Origin: an uncultured Prevotellaceae bacterium
GTDB taxonomy: Bacteria > Bacteroidota > Bacteroidia > Bacteroidales > Bacteroidaceae
DNA: 36,257 nucleotides
Direction of reading: 5' to 3'
NCBI GenBank assembly: GCA_947167835.1
Contig: CAMVJO010000007.1
Coordinates: forward strand, 1-36,257
Shown here: in pieces, positions 26,623 through 35,968 of the stretch
How the letters are laid out: each line of letters starts with the position of its first letter
How positions within the stretch are numbered: the stretch's first letter is position 1
Made by a program: the position numbers and the translations under genes
The notes under the pieces: model-generated
The model's database searches: none
The model's input: the letters and a program-made list of their open reading frames with translations, nothing else
What the model was told of the DNA's origin: nothing

Positions 26623-26880
26623 TTACTTAGCTCTTTCTACAATTTTCACTACTCTCCAACACTTAGTCTTGCTCAAGGGACGAGTTTCCATGATCTGTAC
26701 TGTATCGCCTACATTACATTCATTTTTTTCGTCGTGAGCGTGATATTTCTTCGTTTTGGAGACAAATTTACCATAAATAGGGTGGATTTCCTTGAATCGG
26801 GAAGCAACAACAATGGTCTTATCCATCTTATTACTAACAACCACGCCTTGTCTTGTTTTTCTTAAATTTCTTGTTTCCAT
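26623..26880 (-). CDS. rpsQ: 30S ribosomal protein S17
   Basis: An 85-aa primary 16S-binding OB-fold protein. The start [12 protein letters not shown] at 26880 was chosen; an ATG three codons upstream overlaps rpmC. Conserved parts are [33 protein letters not shown] and [16 protein letters not shown]. Confidence 0.96.
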   Translation of the reverse strand: METRNLRKTRQGVVVSNKMDKTIVVASRFKEIHPIYGKFVSKTKKYHAHDEKNECNVGDTVQIMETRPLSKTKCWRVVKIVERAK

Positions 26881-26888
26881 CTGGACCA

Positions 26889-27086
26889 TTATTGATTGTT
26901 AAGTTCGATTTCACGAAGCACAGTTTTCATCTTTGCGATCGTACGACGAGCAGCTTTAATCTGTGCAGGGTTTTCCAGAGGTGTGATACTGTGGTTCAGT
27001 TTCATCTGTGTGTATTGTGCTTCTTCAGCCTGAAGGCGTTCAGCCAGTTCCTGAGCTGAGAGTTGACGTATTTCTGCAGTTTTCAT
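26889..27086 (-). CDS. rpmC: 50S ribosomal protein L29
   Basis: A 65-aa two-helix protein near the tunnel exit. It has [14 protein letters not shown] and [23 protein letters not shown], the family pattern. Confidence 0.96.
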   Translation of the reverse strand: MKTAEIRQLSAQELAERLQAEEAQYTQMKLNHSITPLENPAQIKAARRTIAKMKTVLREIELNNQ

Positions 27087-27088
27087 AA

Positions 27089-27514
27089 TTAAGCGTTTTT
27101 ATCGTAGTCGTGTCTAACAACAAATTTTGTGGTTACAGGCAGTTTCTGAGCAGCCAGACGGAGGGCTTCCTTGGCTATTTCAAAACTTACGCCTTCAACT
27201 TCAAAGATGATTCGTCCGGGAGTGATTGGATAAACATAGCCAACGGGATCACCTTTACCCTTACCCATACGTACATCGGCAGGTTTCTTGGTGATAGGTT
27301 TGTCGGGGAATATGCGAATCCAGCTCTGTCCTTCACGTTGCATGTAACGTGTCATGGCAACACGGGCTGCTTCAATCTGACGAGCGGTAAGCCAGTGTGT
27401 ATCAAGGCTCTTGATGCCGAAACTGCCGAATGCCAACTGGTTACCGCGCTGTGCGTTACCTTTGCAACGGCCTTTCTGCGGCCTTCTGTATTTGGTTCTT
27501 TTAGGTTGTAACAT
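27089..27514 (-). CDS. rplP: 50S ribosomal protein L16
   Basis: A 141-aa protein near the peptidyl-transferase and A site. It starts [16 protein letters not shown] and has [29 protein letters not shown] and [24 protein letters not shown]. It starts 2 bp after the rpmC region boundary on the other side. Confidence 0.97.
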   Translation of the reverse strand: MLQPKRTKYRRPQKGRCKGNAQRGNQLAFGSFGIKSLDTHWLTARQIEAARVAMTRYMQREGQSWIRIFPDKPITKKPADVRMGKGKGDPVGYVYPITPGRIIFEVEGVSFEIAKEALRLAAQKLPVTTKFVVRHDYDKNA

Positions 27515-27545
27515 AATAATGTCGAAATTCTAAATCAATTAACAA

Positions 27546-28274
27546 TTATTTTCTGTCACCTCCACGACGACGTGGGCGGCGGTCACGACCTCCGAAACCT
27601 GCGTTGCGGCTATCCTTTTCCTGTTGGAAATTAGGTGCCAAGTCACGCTTGCCGTAAACTTCACCACGGCAGATCCATACCTTGATACCGAGCAGACCTA
27701 CCTTTGTGAGGGCTTCTGTCTGACAGTAGTCGATGTCGGCACGGAAAGTGTGCAAGGGGGTACGACCTTCTTTGAACATTTCACTGCGTGCAATTTCAGC
27801 GCCGTTCAGACGACCTGAGATTTGCACCTTGATGCCTTCTGCACCGGCGCGCATAGCATTTGCGATAGCCATTTTGATGGCGCGACGATAAGCTACGCGA
27901 CCTTCAACCTGGCGGGCAATGCTTTCGCCCACGATGTTTGCATCAATATCCGGACGTTTGATCTCGAAAATATTGATTTGTACGTCCTTGTCGGTTACTT
28001 TCTTCAGTTCTTCCTTGAGTTTATCTACTTCCTGACCGCCTTTACCGATGATGATACCCGGACGGGCTGTGCATACGGTGATGGTAATCAGTTTGTGTGT
28101 ACGCTCAATGACGATGCGGGATACACTAGCTTTAGCTAAACGAGCATTGAGATACTTACGGATGTTGGTATCTTCAAGCAAGGTGTCACCGAAGTTAGAA
28201 CCTCCATACCAGTTAGAATCCCAGCCGCGGATAATACCGAGGCGGTTACTTATTGGATTAATTTTTTGTCCCAT
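27546..28274 (-). CDS. rpsC: 30S ribosomal protein S3
   Basis: A 242-aa protein at the mRNA entry. It starts [23 protein letters not shown], has the KH-domain GxxG in [17 protein letters not shown] and the C-terminal block [18 protein letters not shown] basic, Arg/Gly-rich tail ([13 protein letters not shown]) follows. Confidence 0.97.
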   Translation of the reverse strand: MGQKINPISNRLGIIRGWDSNWYGGSNFGDTLLEDTNIRKYLNARLAKASVSRIVIERTHKLITITVCTARPGIIIGKGGQEVDKLKEELKKVTDKDVQINIFEIKRPDIDANIVGESIARQVEGRVAYRRAIKMAIANAMRAGAEGIKVQISGRLNGAEIARSEMFKEGRTPLHTFRADIDYCQTEALTKVGLLGIKVWICRGEVYGKRDLAPNFQQEKDSRNAGFGGRDRRPRRRGGDRK

Positions 28275-28287
28275 ACTTCTGTTTCAA

Positions 28288-28686
28288 TTAATCATTAGTT
28301 TGTGTTCCCACGAACAAAGTAACGTGGTTTGAACGTTTACGAATTCTATAGCCTCTACCTTGAGGAGCCGGACGCATTCTTTTCAGGGTTACGCCTTCAT
28401 CTACATAGGCTTTGGTTACGAACAATTCGCCATCTTCGGCTTTTCTCTCATTCTTCTGTTCCCAGTTTGCAATAGCAGAGCGAAGCAGTTTTTCTACGTC
28501 GGCTGATGCAGCTTTTTTAGAGAACTGAAGTGTACCAAGTGCGCGGTTCACTTCCATACCACGGATAAGATCTACTACGTAGCGCATCTTACGGGGTGAA
28601 GAAGGAACATTCACCAATTTGGCAAAATATTGGGTCTTTTTAGCAGCTTTGCGTTGTTCTGCTGCAATTCTTTTTCTTGCTCCCAT
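28288..28686 (-). CDS. rplV: 50S ribosomal protein L22
   Basis: A 132-aa protein whose beta-hairpin lines the peptide tunnel. It has [29 protein letters not shown] and the hairpin tip [29 protein letters not shown], where macrolide-resistance changes occur in other bacteria; the sequence there looks ordinary. Confidence 0.97.
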   Translation of the reverse strand: MGARKRIAAEQRKAAKKTQYFAKLVNVPSSPRKMRYVVDLIRGMEVNRALGTLQFSKKAASADVEKLLRSAIANWEQKNERKAEDGELFVTKAYVDEGVTLKRMRPAPQGRGYRIRKRSNHVTLFVGTQTND

Positions 28687-28730
28687 TATTTAATACAAAA
28701 TTATTCTAAATGGTTTTGACTGAACCCCTG

Positions 28731-28997
28731 TTATTTCTTGTTACCTGCGTGTCCGCCAAACTTACGTGTGGGAGCGAACTCTCCAAGTTTGTGGCCTACC
28801 ATGTTTTCGGTAACGTAAACAGGAATGAATTTATTACCGTTATGCACTGCAATCGTGTGACCTACGAAATCAGGTGATATCATACTGGCGCGAGCCCAGG
28901 TCTTCACTACGTTCTTCTTGCCGCTTTCATTCATGGCAAGGATTTTCTTTTCCAAAGAGACAGCGATATACGGTCCTTTTTTTAATGAACGACTCAT
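28731..28997 (-). CDS. rpsS: 30S ribosomal protein S19
   Basis: An 88-aa small-subunit head protein, [19 protein letters not shown], with [45 protein letters not shown]. Confidence 0.97.
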   Translation of the reverse strand: MSRSLKKGPYIAVSLEKKILAMNESGKKNVVKTWARASMISPDFVGHTIAVHNGNKFIPVYVTENMVGHKLGEFAPTRKFGGHAGNKK

Positions 28998-29018
28998 AAT
29001 TTACGTTTTAGTGCTTAA

Positions 29019-29846
29019 TTACTTCTTATTGGCTCTTTCGATGATATACTTATTCGAATGCTTCTTCGGAGATCTTGTCTTCAAGCCCTTAGCATACAAA
29101 CCGGTACGTGAACGTGGGTGTCCACCTGACTGGCGTCCTTCACCACCACCCATTGGGTGATCTACAGGGTTCATTACTACACCACGGTTGTGAGGACGAC
29201 GGCCGAACCAGCGTGAACGTCCGGCTTTACCGGAGCTTTCCAGAGCGTGGTCGCTGTTACCTACACTACCAATTGTGGCTTTACATGCACTAAGAATCTT
29301 GCGAAGTTCACCTGAAGGCAGTTTGATTACACAGTAATCGCCTTCACGAGAGGTCAACTGAGCAAAGTTTCCAGCCGAACGAACAAGTTGCGCACCTGCA
29401 CCCGGGCGTAATTCAATATTGTGAATCACTGTACCGACGGGAATGTTCTTAAGTGGCAAGCAGTTACCTACTTCAGGAGCTGCATCAGCGCCGCTCATGA
29501 GTTTGTCGCCTACTTTAAGTCCGTTTGGAGCAATAATATAACGTTTCTCACCATCCGCATAGAACAGGAGAGCGATACGAGCCGAACGGTTGGGATCGTA
29601 CTCGATTGTCTTCACTGTTGCGGGAACACCATCCTTGTTACGCTTGAAATCTACGAAGCGGTATTTACGCTTGTGACCGCCACCGATGTAGCGCATCGTG
29701 AGCTGACCGGAATTATTGCGGCCACCGCTCTTTCTCATGCCGTAAACAAGAGATTTTTCTGGTACTGATGCAGTAATATCGTCGAAAGTACCAATAATCT
29801 TGTGTCTTTGCCCCGGTGTTGTGGGGTTAAATTTACGTACTGCCAT
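29019..29846 (-). CDS. rplB: 50S ribosomal protein L2
   Basis: A 275-aa protein next to the peptidyl-transferase centre. It starts [16 protein letters not shown] and has the conserved C-terminal part [21 protein letters not shown], with the His in the HPMGGGEG loop needed for activity in other bacteria. Confidence 0.97.
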   Translation of the reverse strand: MAVRKFNPTTPGQRHKIIGTFDDITASVPEKSLVYGMRKSGGRNNSGQLTMRYIGGGHKRKYRFVDFKRNKDGVPATVKTIEYDPNRSARIALLFYADGEKRYIIAPNGLKVGDKLMSGADAAPEVGNCLPLKNIPVGTVIHNIELRPGAGAQLVRSAGNFAQLTSREGDYCVIKLPSGELRKILSACKATIGSVGNSDHALESSGKAGRSRWFGRRPHNRGVVMNPVDHPMGGGEGRQSGGHPRSRTGLYAKGLKTRSPKKHSNKYIIERANKK

Positions 29847-29853
29847 TTTTTAT

Positions 29854-30144
29854 TTAGATATTGCTATAAAAATCAATAGTATCACCTTCTTTCAAGGTTA
29901 CAACGGCTTTCTTAAAAGCATTAGTGCGGCCTTTCAGCAATCCGCTGCGAGTGTAGCGGGTTTTGTTCTTACCTGCATAGAGAGCAGTATTGACAGCCGT
30001 CACTGTTACATTGTATAATGCTTCAACTTCTGCCTTAATCTGAAGCTTGTTGGCCTCAGGACGCACGATGAAACCGAATTTATTTTGTTTCTCCGTGATG
30101 TTATTCATTTTCTCTGTTACCAGAGGCTTTACGATAAATCCCAT
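29854..30144 (-). CDS. rplW: 50S ribosomal protein L23
   Basis: A 96-aa tunnel-exit protein that docks SRP and trigger factor. It has VKPLVTEKMN, KFGFIVRPEANKLQIKAEVEALYNVTVTAVNT and KKAVVTLKEGDTIDFY. Confidence 0.97.
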   Translation of the reverse strand: MGFIVKPLVTEKMNNITEKQNKFGFIVRPEANKLQIKAEVEALYNVTVTAVNTALYAGKNKTRYTRSGLLKGRTNAFKKAVVTLKEGDTIDFYSNI

Positions 30145-30156
30145 TTTTCTTGTGCT

Positions 30157-30786
30157 TTATTTATTTAAGACAGTTTCAATCTGAGCTACGGCACCTTCTG
30201 TCAAAACAAGTACACCGGCTTTCAGCACTCCGTATGTATTAACGTCCGAAGCGATAGCCATATCTACGTTCTGAAGGTTACGAGCCGACAGATATACATT
30301 CTTGTTACTACCAGGCAAAACAAACAATGGTTTCTTGCCTTCCACATTGAGGTTCTTCAACAATTCAACGAACTGCTTGGTCTTGGGAGCCTCGAAGTTG
30401 AAGTCTTCCACTACGACAACAGCGTTTTCCTGCACTTTATAAGAGAGGGCGCTGCGACGAGCCAATTGTTTCAGTTTCTTGTTGAGTTTGAAAGAGTAGT
30501 CGCGAGGCTGAGGACCGAACACGCGTGCGCCACCAACGAGCACAGGTGAATTGATATCACCGCGACGTGCACCGCCACCGCCTTTCTGACGTCCGAGTTT
30601 GCGGGTACTTCCGCTCATCTCGCTTCTTTCCTTTGCTTTTGCAGTTCCCTGACGCTGGTTAGCTAAGAATTGCTTAACGTCAAGGTAGATAGCGTGGTCG
30701 TTAGGTGTTACGGCAAACACTTTTTCGCTGAGTGCCACCTTACGGCCGGTTTCCTTTCCCTGAATATTCAATACACTGAGTTCCAT
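30157..30786 (-). CDS. rplD: 50S ribosomal protein L4
   Basis: A 209-aa tunnel-wall protein. The extended loop has [34 protein letters not shown], typical of L4. Its ATG overlaps the rplC stop in TAATG. L4 represses its own operon in some bacteria, so it is a candidate ligand for the structured leader upstream of rplC. Confidence 0.97.
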   Translation of the reverse strand: MELSVLNIQGKETGRKVALSEKVFAVTPNDHAIYLDVKQFLANQRQGTAKAKERSEMSGSTRKLGRQKGGGGARRGDINSPVLVGGARVFGPQPRDYSFKLNKKLKQLARRSALSYKVQENAVVVVEDFNFEAPKTKQFVELLKNLNVEGKKPLFVLPGSNKNVYLSARNLQNVDMAIASDVNTYGVLKAGVLVLTEGAVAQIETVLNK

Positions 30787-31403
30787 TACTTTTCAATTAT
30801 AACGATTGAACCTTTGCAACCCGCAACGCTGCCCTTGATAAGGAGCAGGTTCTTTTCAGGGATTACTTTTAACACTCTCAAGTTCTGGGTCGTAACGCGG
30901 TCGCAACCCATTTGGCCGCCCATACGGAGTCCCTTGAACACTTTAGCAGGGTAAGAACAAGCACCGATTGAACCTGGCTTACGCAAACGGTCGTCCTGAC
31001 CGTGAGTAGCCTGACCTACACCGCCGAAACCATGGCGTTTCACAACACCCTGGAAACCTTTACCCTTGGAAGTACCAATTACATCCACATACTGGGCATC
31101 GGCAAAGAGATCTACGGTTACGGTGTCACCGAGATTCAACTCTTGTTCGAAATTCTTGAACTCGGCCAAGTGGCGCTTTGGTGCAACTCCGGCTTTCTTA
31201 AAGTGTCCCATCAAAGGAGCAGTAACATTCTTCTCCTTCATGTCCTGGAAGCCAAGCTGCACGGCAGCATAGCCATCCTTTTCGACACTTTTAACCTGAG
31301 TTACCACACAAGGACCTGCTTCGATAACAGTGCACGGCACGTTTTTGCCGTCGGCACTGAACACGGAAATCATTCCGATTTTCTTTCCTAATAATCCTGG
31401 CAT
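30786..31403 (-). CDS. rplC: 50S ribosomal protein L3, first gene of the operon here
   Basis: A 205-aa protein with [30 protein letters not shown], the conserved [20 protein letters not shown] and a C-terminal end of normal length. Unlike the usual order, no rpsJ lies just upstream; the promoter and leader start about 160 bp before it. Confidence 0.97.
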   Translation of the reverse strand: MPGLLGKKIGMISVFSADGKNVPCTVIEAGPCVVTQVKSVEKDGYAAVQLGFQDMKEKNVTAPLMGHFKKAGVAPKRHLAEFKNFEQELNLGDTVTVDLFADAQYVDVIGTSKGKGFQGVVKRHGFGGVGQATHGQDDRLRKPGSIGACSYPAKVFKGLRMGGQMGCDRVTTQNLRVLKVIPEKNLLLIKGSVAGCKGSIVIIEK

Positions 31404-31570
31404 TTCAGTTTATAGTTTTGTTAATTAAGTTGATTGTTTCTCAAATAAATACGTTATTTTTGTGTAGCCCGTTCCGTCGCGAGTGGACGGGTCACAACGT
31501 TGCTTCAGCAACTGACTGTTAAAGTCCTTAAAATAAAGCAGGTATCTGACGTTTCCTACTTTTGCGGCTG
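31404..31570 (-). promoter_or_regulatory. Structured leader of the ribosomal operon
   Basis: Between promoter and rplC the leader holds two hairpins: CCCGTTCC (31468-31475) with GGACGGG (31485-31491), and GTTGC (31499-31503) with GCAAC (31508-31512) around a TTCA loop. Such leaders often bind a ribosomal protein for autoregulation. No known class was recognised. Confidence 0.45.
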
Positions 31571-31601
31571 CAAAAATAAGAATTTATTTTGAACTACCAA
31601 A
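31571..31601 (-). promoter_or_regulatory. Promoter of the rplC-rplQ operon
   Basis: On the minus strand TTTG (31601-31598), exactly 19 bp, then TATTTTTG (31578-31571). This is the complete Bacteroidetes consensus and the same arrangement as at 15668-15698. Confidence 0.8.
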
Positions 31602-32009
31602 TATTTTCTGCTTTTTTTCTCAACTTTTTTTACGAAATAGTTTCTCCCCTCTCCCATTTTGCCTACTATAACTGACTTTTCGGCATTTTTCTACCGTGAT
31701 AATGCAAAAAGTGACGACACGATTTGTTAGCATCTCGCAGCATTTTTTCAATATTCCTTTGCTATGGTTTTTCTGTACGACACTATTCCGGCATATCGTC
31801 ACACTCTCTTTCCCATAAGCTGAGATATTCCACACAAACCAAAGGAACACCGCGAATCTACGCGATATTCCTCTGAAATGGTATGATCTCTTTTAAATTA
31901 TATAAAGGAGTGTGTCCGAATAATTTCCCTTTGTTATATGCTATGGCCATACGAAATGGGAACTAGAACGGTTTATTTCCTGGAAAGACTGCATAAAGGC
32001 TTGTTTCCC
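31602..32009. other. Intergenic stretch without recognised feature
   Basis: AT-rich, with no convincing gene, repeat or RNA. A 76-codon frame at 31620-31850 (minus) has no family resemblance and no promoter. Confidence 0.6.
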
Positions 32010-32252
32010 TCAGTCGCCAAAATATTTCACAAAGACTTGTACTTGGCGCTTATTGAAGAAACGTTGCCTTGCGCGGTAACCTGCGGCAATGAGGTCGTTG
32101 CGGAGTTGCTTATCGCTGTCTATCCAGCGGCGAAGTCTATCTACGGCTGCATGAGGGGTGGGCGAATCGAAATAATGCTTGGCTAAAACGCGACGAGCTA
32201 CGTATGCGCTGCGAGGACTGCTATCTTTTTTGCGAGGAGGTTTGAACATCAT
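32010..32252 (-). CDS. DUF4248-like small protein
   Basis: An 80-aa basic protein. The pattern LAKHYFDSPTPHAAVDRLRRWIDSDKQLRNDLIAAGYRARQRFFNKRQVQVFVKYFGD resembles DUF4248 (PF14053) of Bacteroidetes, a small helical domain with a helix-turn-helix-like look and unknown function. DUF4248 genes often sit beside cell-wall hydrolase or HU-like genes. Here a P5-like gene lies upstream on the same strand, with a MITE between them. The start at 32252 was preferred because the longer frame is only MITE sequence. Confidence 0.6.
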   Translation of the reverse strand: MMFKPPRKKDSSPRSAYVARRVLAKHYFDSPTPHAAVDRLRRWIDSDKQLRNDLIAAGYRARQRFFNKRQVQVFVKYFGD

Positions 32253-32275
32253 AATGGTATCTCGGTTTTTATTAA

Positions 32276-32461
32276 GGGTTGTTCTAAAAATTAGGCTGTT
32301 TTGAGTTTTCGAAGATTTTTGAGTGATTTTGTATTTAATTTCGCAGAAGCATAGTAACCTATGGTTCAAGGAATAAAAGACAAAAGCGCCAAAAAGATTG
32401 AAAAATCATACAGACTTAAATGGACTTCCCAATATTTATAAACTAATTTTTAGAACAACCC
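32276..32461 (-). mobile_element. MITE-like element, copy 4
   Basis: A 186-bp element with ends GGGTTGTTCTAAAAATTAG and CTAATTTTTAGAACAACCC, flanked by TTAA at 32272-32275 and 32462-32465. It lies 23 bp upstream of the DUF4248-like start and may change that gene's transcription. Confidence 0.9.
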
Positions 32462-32544
32462 TTAAGAATGATACTGTGGAATTGTTTTCTCTTTTAGGAA
32501 TATCTACTATTCCCTATGATTTATTGTTAGGTTTCTCAAATATA

Positions 32545-32991
32545 CTACACTCCGAAGTCGGAACGAACCTGCATGATATAGGCTGGAACGAAGCGCATAC
32601 CTGTTTCCTGTAACGCCATCGCACTGACAAGGTGCGAAAGCGCCTTGCTATCCGCCTCTATCCGGCTGTCGGGTTTGAGTAGTGTGCGCCCGCATACTAT
32701 GGCTACATATATTTCGGTATCGTTCTCGGAGGGTGGTGCCCATCGCTCTATGATTTTCTGCGGAGTGTCCAGGTGATAGCGGGTGATATAGGTCTTCAGC
32801 AGCACTATGGCGGCACGCAATCCGTATTCGTCGGATATAAACCGGCAGAATCCGCCTTCGCTCGGGGCTTTCGTGTCCAAACCTTTCCATTTGTTGCGGG
32901 CATCATAGCGAATGTTCAGGGGATTGTGCAATCGCTGCCCCAGGTTTTTTCTTTTCATGATTTCTCTGTGTGACTTTCGTTTAACTTGCAT
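32545..32991 (-). CDS. P5-like small protein (virion structural protein P5 / lysozyme-type family)
   Basis: A 148-aa protein. The block NPLNIRYDARNKWKGL, then GGFCRFISDEYGLRAAIVLLKTY and IIERWAPPSENDTEIYVAIV, matches proteins annotated in Bacteroidetes as structural protein P5, thought to be peptidoglycan-acting and often found in prophage or integrative elements. No signal peptide is seen. An internal ATG at 32958 (MKRKNLG) is an alternative start just before the conserved core. With the DUF4248-like gene it may be a remnant of such an element. Confidence 0.7.
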   Translation of the reverse strand: MQVKRKSHREIMKRKNLGQRLHNPLNIRYDARNKWKGLDTKAPSEGGFCRFISDEYGLRAAIVLLKTYITRYHLDTPQKIIERWAPPSENDTEIYVAIVCGRTLLKPDSRIEADSKALSHLVSAMALQETGMRFVPAYIMQVRSDFGV

Positions 32992-33047
32992 AATTTTACT
33001 TTTATTAGGTCTTCGTGTTGTTCACGATTCATATCGTTTTCCGACTG

Positions 33048-33055
33048 CAAAGATA
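33048..33055 (-). promoter_or_regulatory. Possible -7 element for the P5-like gene
   Basis: TATCTTTG on the minus strand, 57 bp before the start. The nearest upstream TTTG is 24 bp away, longer than the usual 19-21. Confidence 0.35.
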
Positions 33056-33181
33056 AAACGCAAACGTGTCAAAAAGTGACAAAGCTGTGTTTTGGAGTGT
33101 TAAAACGCAGAAAAGTTTTACATTTGCGGACTTTAAGTAAAAAAAAGGCAAGGTCTGTCTATTGTTTTCAGCATTTTTTTT

Positions 33182-33189
33182 TACTTTTG
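33182..33189 (+). promoter_or_regulatory. Probable -7 element for ddh
   Basis: TACTTTTG, 65 bp before the ddh ATG. Only an imperfect ATTG lies upstream (17 bp away). Confidence 0.4.
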
Positions 33190-33254
33190 TGCCGATTTTT
33201 ACGATTATTATCGTAATAAAACCTATACACTCAACCCTAAAATAAGAAAAACAG

Positions 33255-34154
33255 ATGAAAAAGATCAGAGCCGCCGTAGTTGGTTACGGCAACATCGGAC
33301 GCTACACGCTCCAAGCCCTTGAAACAGCCCCCGACTTCGAGATTGCCGGCGTTGTGCGCCGCAACGGAAGTGAAAACAAGCCGGCAGAACTGGCTGCCTA
33401 TGCTGTAGTAAAGGATATCCGCGAACTCGGTCACGTTGATGTGGCCATTCTTGCCACTCCCACGCGCAAGGTGGAAGCCTATGCCAAGGAAATCCTGGCT
33501 ATGGGCATCAATACGGTGGATAGTTTCGACATCCACACGCAGATTGTCGATCTTCGTCGTTCGCTCGGCGAGGTAGCAGTTGCAAACAATGCCGTAAGCA
33601 TTATTTCTGCCGGATGGGATCCGGGAAGTGACAGCGTTGTGCGCGTGTTGCTCCAGGCTATTGCTCCCAAGGGCATCAGTTATACCAATTTCGGCCCAGG
33701 CATGTCGATGGGACACACGGTTGCCGTTAAAGCTGTCGAAGGTGTCAAGGCGGCTCTCAGCATGACGATTCCTACGGGCGAGGGTATCCACCGCCGCATG
33801 GTATATATCGAGGTGGAAGACGGACACGACTTCAACAAGGTGGCTGCGGCTATCAAGGCTGATCCGTATTTCGTAAACGATGAGACACATGTGATCGAAG
33901 TTCCCTGCGTTGATGACGTTATCGACATGGGACACGGCGTAAACCTGACACGTAAGGGCGTTAGTGGCAAGACTCAGAATCAGTTGTTCGAGTTCAATAT
34001 GAAAATCAACAACCCTGCGCTCACAGGTCAGGTACTTGTCTGTGTAGCCCGTGCCGCTATGTTGCAGAAACCGGGATGCTACGTCATGCCCGAGGTACCT
34101 GTTCTCGATTTACTCCCGGGCGACAGAGAAGAAAACATACGTCACCTGGTATAA
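33255..34154 (+). CDS. ddh: meso-diaminopimelate D-dehydrogenase
   Basis: A 299-aa NADP-dependent enzyme that aminates tetrahydrodipicolinate to meso-diaminopimelate in one step, for lysine and peptidoglycan synthesis, in the cytoplasm. The Rossmann motif is VGYGNIGRYTL near the N-terminus. Conserved substrate-site blocks are VDSFDIH, SAGWDPGSDSVVRVL, NFGPGMSMGHTVAVK and NPALTGQVLVCVARAA. Length is in the normal range. It is monocistronic, with a terminator-like palindrome 20 bp downstream. Confidence 0.95.
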   Translation: MKKIRAAVVGYGNIGRYTLQALETAPDFEIAGVVRRNGSENKPAELAAYAVVKDIRELGHVDVAILATPTRKVEAYAKEILAMGINTVDSFDIHTQIVDLRRSLGEVAVANNAVSIISAGWDPGSDSVVRVLLQAIAPKGISYTNFGPGMSMGHTVAVKAVEGVKAALSMTIPTGEGIHRRMVYIEVEDGHDFNKVAAAIKADPYFVNDETHVIEVPCVDDVIDMGHGVNLTRKGVSGKTQNQLFEFNMKINNPALTGQVLVCVARAAMLQKPGCYVMPEVPVLDLLPGDREENIRHLV

Positions 34155-34174
34155 GCCACGGGTTTCCAAGATTT

Positions 34175-34232
34175 CGTAATACCATAATAACGTTATCCCG
34201 TTATAGGAACGTAATGTGATTATGGTATTACG
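34175..34232. terminator. Long palindrome after ddh, probable terminator
   Basis: CGTAATACCATAAT (34175-34188) pairs perfectly with ATTATGGTATTACG (34219-34232) around a 30-nt loop that itself contains CGTTAT/AACG pairs. Followed by ATTTTCATT. Confidence 0.6.
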
Positions 34233-34284
34233 ATTTTCATTGTGCCATCATTGCGGCTCATCGGTTTTTCATTTTTACAGATAA

Positions 34285-34470
34285 GGGTTGTTCTAAAAAT
34301 TAGGCTGTAATGATTTGTCAAAGATTTTTGAGTGATTTTGTTTTTATTTTCGCAGAGGCATAGCGAGCTATGGTTCAAGGAATTAAAAACGAAAGCACCA
34401 AAAAGATTGAGAAAGCATACAGACAAAAAGGAACCCCCTTATTATTAAAAACTAATTTTTAGAACAACCC
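34285..34470 (-). mobile_element. MITE-like element, copy 5
   Basis: A 186-bp element with the family ends, flanked by ATAA at 34281-34284 and 34471-34474. It ends only 30 bp before the cstA start, where the promoter would be expected. Confidence 0.9.
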
Positions 34471-34500
34471 ATAATATCATTCATTTTTTCAAACAGAGAT

Positions 34501-35958
34501 ATGTACACATTCCTCCTGAGTCTGTTGGCCTTGGTCGCAGGCTATTTCATCTACGGCCGCTTCATCGAACATGTCTTCAGCCCTGACGACCGCCCCACCC
34601 CTGCTGTTCAGAAATCCGACGGTGTGGATTTCATGGTGCTCCCGAGTTGGAAGATTTTCATGATACAATTCCTCAACATTGCGGGCACAGGACCTATTTT
34701 CGGCGCCATCATGGGAGCCAAGTTCGGACCTGCGGCTTATTTGTGGATAGTTTTCGGTTGCATATTTGCCGGAGCGGTTCACGATTATATGATGGGAATG
34801 CTCAGCATGCGCCACGGCGGTGTGGGACTGCCGGAACTGACGGGCATATATCTGGGCCGTCGGGTGAAACAGGCGTCATTGGTTTTCTCGGTGGTGCTTC
34901 TTCTGCTCGTAGGTGCGGTGTTTGTGTATAGTCCTGCCATCATTCTGGGGGGTATGACGGAGTCTATGTTTTCAAGCACGGACAACAGTGTGTTTTTCTG
35001 GATCATCATCGTTTTTCTTTACTATGTCACAGCCACGATGCTGCCCATCGACAAGATTATCGGGCGCATCTATCCGCTTTTTGCCTTCTCACTCATCTTT
35101 ATGGCGGTGGCATTGGGCGTTTACCTAGTGATGAAGTGGCCTACCCTGCCGGAACTTTGGGACGGACTGGACAGCCATAATATTACCTCGCAACCCATCT
35201 TCCCTTGTCTGTTCATCACGATTGCCTGTGGCGCTATCAGCGGATTTCATGCCACACAAAGCCCACTTATGGCGCGTTGCGTGAAGAGTGAACGCCAGGG
35301 ACGTCCCATTTTCTATGGTGCCATGATCACCGAGGGCGTGATAGCCTTGATTTGGGCCACGATATCGTCTTACTTCTTCTTTGATGGCGGTGCAGAAGCC
35401 GTAGGTAGCAACCTCAAAGCGAGTGCTCCGCAGATTGTGACGGTAGTTTCCAACTCATGGCTCGGCACTTTCGGAGGCATACTGGCCTTGCTGGGTGTGG
35501 TAGCCGCACCTATCACCAGCGGCGATACGGCCTTGCGCAGCACACGTCTGATTATTGCAGACTTTCTGCACATCAACCAGCGCCCCATAGCGAAGCGACT
35601 GATGATCAGCCTGCCTATCTTCCTCGTTACCATGCTGCTGTTGTGGTTCAACCTGAGCAAAGAGGAGAGTTTCAACGTGATATGGAGTTATTTCGGCTGG
35701 GCAAACCAGACGCTGGCCGTCGTTTCGCTGTGGATTGCCACGGTCTATCTGGTCAAAGAGCGCAAACCATATATCCTCACCCTGATACCGGCTGTTTTCA
35801 TGACGATGGTAACGACTACCTTCCTGATGATTTTCAAAAATGCCTTTGCACTTCCCACACTCCTCAGTCTGTGCATCGGCGGTGCCGTCACAGTGATTGT
35901 CACCACCATATTCTGCGTTTGGTTCGTCAAGCAAAGATACAACAACCCACCACTATAA
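34501..35958 (+). CDS. cstA: CstA-family carbon starvation / peptide or pyruvate transporter
   Basis: A 485-aa inner-membrane protein with about twelve hydrophobic segments. The CstA N-terminal domain signatures are present: DFMVLPSWKIFMIQFLNIAGTGPIFGAIMGAKFGPAAYLWIV, GAVHDYMMGMLSMRHGG and later ISGFHATQSPLMARCVKSE and APITSGDTALRSTRLIIADF. It is the short form found in Bacteroidetes (E. coli CstA is about 700 aa). Relatives take up peptides or pyruvate when carbon is scarce. Its upstream 30 bp are directly joined to MITE copy 5. Confidence 0.93.
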   Translation: MYTFLLSLLALVAGYFIYGRFIEHVFSPDDRPTPAVQKSDGVDFMVLPSWKIFMIQFLNIAGTGPIFGAIMGAKFGPAAYLWIVFGCIFAGAVHDYMMGMLSMRHGGVGLPELTGIYLGRRVKQASLVFSVVLLLLVGAVFVYSPAIILGGMTESMFSSTDNSVFFWIIIVFLYYVTATMLPIDKIIGRIYPLFAFSLIFMAVALGVYLVMKWPTLPELWDGLDSHNITSQPIFPCLFITIACGAISGFHATQSPLMARCVKSERQGRPIFYGAMITEGVIALIWATISSYFFFDGGAEAVGSNLKASAPQIVTVVSNSWLGTFGGILALLGVVAAPITSGDTALRSTRLIIADFLHINQRPIAKRLMISLPIFLVTMLLLWFNLSKEESFNVIWSYFGWANQTLAVVSLWIATVYLVKERKPYILTLIPAVFMTMVTTTFLMIFKNAFALPTLLSLCIGGAVTVIVTTIFCVWFVKQRYNNPPL

Positions 35959-35968
35959 AATCTTTATA

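Noticed and set aside
31620..31850. 76-aa minus-strand frame upstream of the ribosomal operon
   Set aside because: No family resemblance, no promoter, low-complexity AT-rich sequence.
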